NCBI GenBank assembly: GCA_027452145.1
Contig: DAIDHB010000382.1
Span: forward strand, 1 to 37,569
DNA: 37,569 nt
Source of the DNA: Planctomycetales bacterium
GTDB taxonomy: Bacteria > Planctomycetota > Planctomycetia > Isosphaerales > Isosphaeraceae
Reading direction: 5' to 3'
The position numbers were made by a program, and so were the translations under genes. The notes under the pieces are model-generated. The model did no database searches and was not told the origin of the DNA. It saw nothing but the letters and a program-made list of their open reading frames with translations. Below, piece after piece: positions 37,201 to 37,569 of the stretch; positions within the stretch are counted from its first letter, which is position 1; every line of letters starts with the position of its first letter.

Positions 37201-37483
37201 CGAGGTCCAGGGCAAGGTGAAGCACAAGGTCAAGACGATCGTGCTCGGCACCGCCGCGCTCGACGGCGCCGGCGAAGCGACGATCACCGCGAAGGCGAAC
37301 CAGGTCCTGAAGAAGTCGATCACGATCCTCTACAACGGCGATGCCGACTTTGGCCCGACGAGCCTGACGCCCCCGGTCCTGACCCCGGCGGCCCTCAAGA
37401 ACCTGGCGCGGCCGGCCGTCGAGGCACCGACAACTCCGGCGAACCGGCGACTTCAGTCGTCCGGTGCTGCTCTCCAGCCCTGA
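31256..37483 (+). CDS. giant surface protein: LEPR-XLL-type N-terminus, beta-helix modules, tandem repeats, Ig-like domains
   Basis: A protein of about 2075 residues starting at GTG 31256, with GAGG about 8 nt upstream; the frame is open to 31190. The N-terminus has the planctomycete LEPR-XLL-like motif LALEDRRLLST near 34-44, associated with very large exported proteins. Residues ~80-570 and ~580-880 are right-handed beta-helix repeats (GGAISNLGTLTISGCTLTGN, GGGIYNAGTATIENCTISGN), each closed by a choice-of-anchor-Q-like end (GSPAIGAG...NPDIGAFQ; GSPAIDAG...VDIGAFQ). From about 1081 six tandem units of about 97-102 residues follow (VTDAGGTYSGSAFPATVTIAG ... LAYYAGTYTSPSQL ... GSTDY), then a shorter seventh-like unit near 1750. 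An Ig-like domain (VFGQPVTLTANLTAG ... TVTFYDGSTPLGTA) lies near 1845-1935. It is probably a cell-surface adhesin or stalk-type protein; the role is inferred. Confidence 0.9.
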   Translation: MTQLAKSARHGDRTPARMRRGTSTGRRRLFPDLLALEDRRLLSTYTVTSPLDTVDSSGVPLAGTFRWAVYEADRSASPSTINFAISTGAQKVTLSQLLDPVELSNASEPITITGPGASLLTIDAHDEGAAIRIDPGVTATITGLTVTNASLDVGKNGGAISNLGTLTISGCTLTGNTICGLYDYGTATISDLTVTGNNSFAGAGIFVTGNATISDCSITDNKGARGAGIDNHGTATVTDCTITGDSALGGGGGLYNSGQLKVYGTTISSVTGGGGGGLDVNSGTAYLSGCTISDGSGFMNGGGVQVESKGTLDMVDCTIESSSALTGGGIYNAGTATIENCTISGNTATSGSGGAISNGPLANKAVLIVAGSTLSENTASQDGGGVYNNGTATLTDTTIVDNFANQGTSLIASNGGGVDNTGTATLVACTFTGNTTTALGGGVYNGGLGPNAMTVDNTIVVGNTTTKSPAGPSDIVAETFGTTHYNVTGSNNLVGIGGDGGLASNGNLLDVANPGLAPLGDYGGPTETVALLTGSPAIGAGSKALEVDAQGNALKVDQRGMPLDSPNPDIGAFQTQATIVVTTTTDGDGSAAGQVSLRQAVNLANIETAASTITFSAGAFATAQTIALTGGPLVLSDTQSSTVIQGPAAGLTISGGGKVRVLQVESGANVTITGLTISNGSANTGGGLENLGTTKLVGCTIDGSTATNGGGIADLGQLTLTDCTITGNSASLGGGLYEKGTATVDASTISGNTAPTGGGIADAGAGTATLEDTIVAGNIGTAGAASDVGGGAASSVTGTYDLVGPGGSGGLAGGTGVSILTGTAGPGLSALGNYGGRTPTLALLPGSPAIDAGAAITNLNTDQRGEPVGSSVDIGAFQSQGFTLAAKGSSTLGTADGTPFPPLAVTVTARNPIEPVTGGVVTFALTPNGNGASATLSSTTAFVVTGGVAQVNATANSVTGAYTVTASTAGAVAPVVFNLSNLIPVSFSGLTSASITYGAATTTLAGTLADGSDAPVGGTIQVEAGTVSGSTTVGSGGSFSIILFTGGLNASATPYTVTFTYAGNGTYAPASGTSTLTVAQAAPTLTVTDAGGTYSGSAFPATVTIAGVSGTPGSSLELVTPTLAYYAGTYTSPSQLGSLTPLAGAPTAAGSYTALARFAGSTDYSSASSVVDFTIAQATPIVSVTQAGGTYDGVPIAATAAVAGINGSPAGSLENVVPTLAYYQGTATDASQLSSLTPLAGAPTTVGPYTVVASFAGSADYTGATSAPMPFTVAQAVPLLNVTDGGGTFNGSTPPATVTLAGVSSGASSSLEGVTPSLLYFGGTFTTLAQLAGVDPLGTPPTQAGPYTVVATFAGSNDYAPTRALANFTIAPAAPALAITVPTGAFDGAAMPASVTVAGVLAGVDSTPAASLENITPSLAYYSGTYSSPSQLKNVTALPGAPTAAGPYTVLATFGGSTDYAQTSTVQSFTIAQAAPTVAVTDAGGTFNGSAYTATATVAGVVAGVDSTPSASLENQSPTLAYYTGSYTNAAQLKNVQPLPAAPSLAGTYTVLATFPGSSDYAQATGLTTYTIGEATPTVAVTAAGGTYNGSPFDATATVAGLDGTAGPSLENTAPVLAYYAGSYSSADQLNGLTPLPYAPVRGGTYTALATFPGSADYAQATGLATFTIARASVNLTWSAPASIVYGTKLGPAQLDASAGTLGGTFAYSPAAGAILDAGAGQTLSVTFTPNDSTDYAPATASTTITVTTATPSLSVSAPGGGFTGGPIAPTVSISGAGPAAAPAASLQNVAPTLTYYAGAGTSGTVLGQAPPTQPGTYTVVASFPGTADYAPTTAAPVTFTIGKGSPTVSISTSGGSSVFGQPVTLTANLTAGAGQASGTVTFYDGSTPLGTAPLNSAGTAVLTVSSLAPGGHAITASFGGNADDLPASSAPSSLSVTRAAAHIVLVPQPVFRKRKLISLGLRAEVQALAPGAGVPTGTLTFEVQGKVKHKVKTIVLGTAALDGAGEATITAKANQVLKKSITILYNGDADFGPTSLTPPVLTPAALKNLARPAVEAPTTPANRRLQSSGAALQP
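34498..36270 (+). repeat. tandem coding repeats of about 290-306 bp in the surface gene
   Basis: Unit starts are near 34498, 34789, 35080, 35371, 35677 and 35977. Units 4 and 5 carry an extra AGVDSTPA-type insertion. The repeat is recognisable in both DNA and protein. Confidence 0.8.
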
Positions 37484-37555
37484 CCTGGCGAACCGGCCCG
37501 CCCAGGCTCGTCGGAGATCTGATTCACGAACCCGCTGATGCTTTCCGATCGGGTC

Positions 37556-37569
37556 GGGAGGGCGAGGCT
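37556..37569. repeat. dispersed host intergenic repeat, copy 4 (cut by the window end)
   Basis: GGGAGGGCGAGGCT is identical to the start of the copy at 2917-2985. It lies about 70 bp after the surface gene. Confidence 0.7.

Noticed and set aside
33923..37225. Minus-strand open frame of 1100 codons
   Set aside because: Antisense of the repetitive surface gene; composition is Arg/Gly-rich and has no motifs.

Overview
The window comes from a high-GC chromosome of a planctomycete, most likely Isosphaeraceae-like. This is inferred from family content: a giant surface protein with an LEPR-XLL-type N-terminal motif (LEDRRLLS), a DUF4058 gene, a TIGR03032-type gene, a Tat-exported Gfo/Idh/MocA oxidoreductase, Gly/Met-rich protein tails, and palindromic intergenic repeats. 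No rRNA, tRNA or CRISPR array was recognised.

Host left flank (1-14787): a FliM/FliN-type C-ring protein resembling SctQ (minus), a small secreted protein (plus), a repeat-rich spacer, a DUF4058 gene broken by one amber codon (minus), a zinc-ribbon membrane protein (minus), about 1 kb of repeats, then a 2874-residue exported TPR / alpha-2-macroglobulin / STN-like chimera whose thioester motif is lost. After it comes the 5' part of a PA0069-type radical SAM gene.

Centre (14783-23063): an integrated mobile element of about 8.28 kb. It cuts the radical SAM gene exactly at the codons of its CxxxCxxC iron-sulfur motif. A 5-bp core (TATGC) is present at both ends, and joining the outer flanks restores a continuous reading frame (CIYCYARPTHEYLG) of about 359 codons. 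The element encodes, from left to right, a large serine integrase (-), a lone HK97-fold major capsid protein (-), a sigma-70 region-2-only protein (+), a possible OB-fold/DUF669-like protein (-), an HUH-type replication initiator (-), an excisionase-like HTH protein (-), and a two-TM membrane protein with a cytoplasmic HTH-like domain (-). I find no portal, terminase, protease or tail gene, and the remaining gaps are too small for most of them. This looks like a minimal capsid-bearing satellite or phage-plasmid-like element and is the main candidate for an undescribed system. Its non-coding stretches hold distinctive repeats: a 27-bp repeat in inverted orientation on either side of the capsid gene, four exact copies of a 17-mer between the divergent capsid and sigma-like genes, and a 27-bp direct repeat near attR.

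Host right flank (23059-37569): the 3' part of the radical SAM gene, a B12-binding radical SAM protein (-), a doubtful secreted ORF (-), a small secreted/lipoprotein-like protein (+), a Tat-exported Gfo/Idh/MocA oxidoreductase (-), a small secreted protein (+), a TIGR03032-type protein (+), and a 2075-residue surface protein (+) with right-handed beta-helix modules, tandem repeats of about 97-102 residues and Ig-like domains. A GGGAGGGCGAGGCTC-type intergenic repeat occurs at least four times in host DNA; I saw no copy inside the element.
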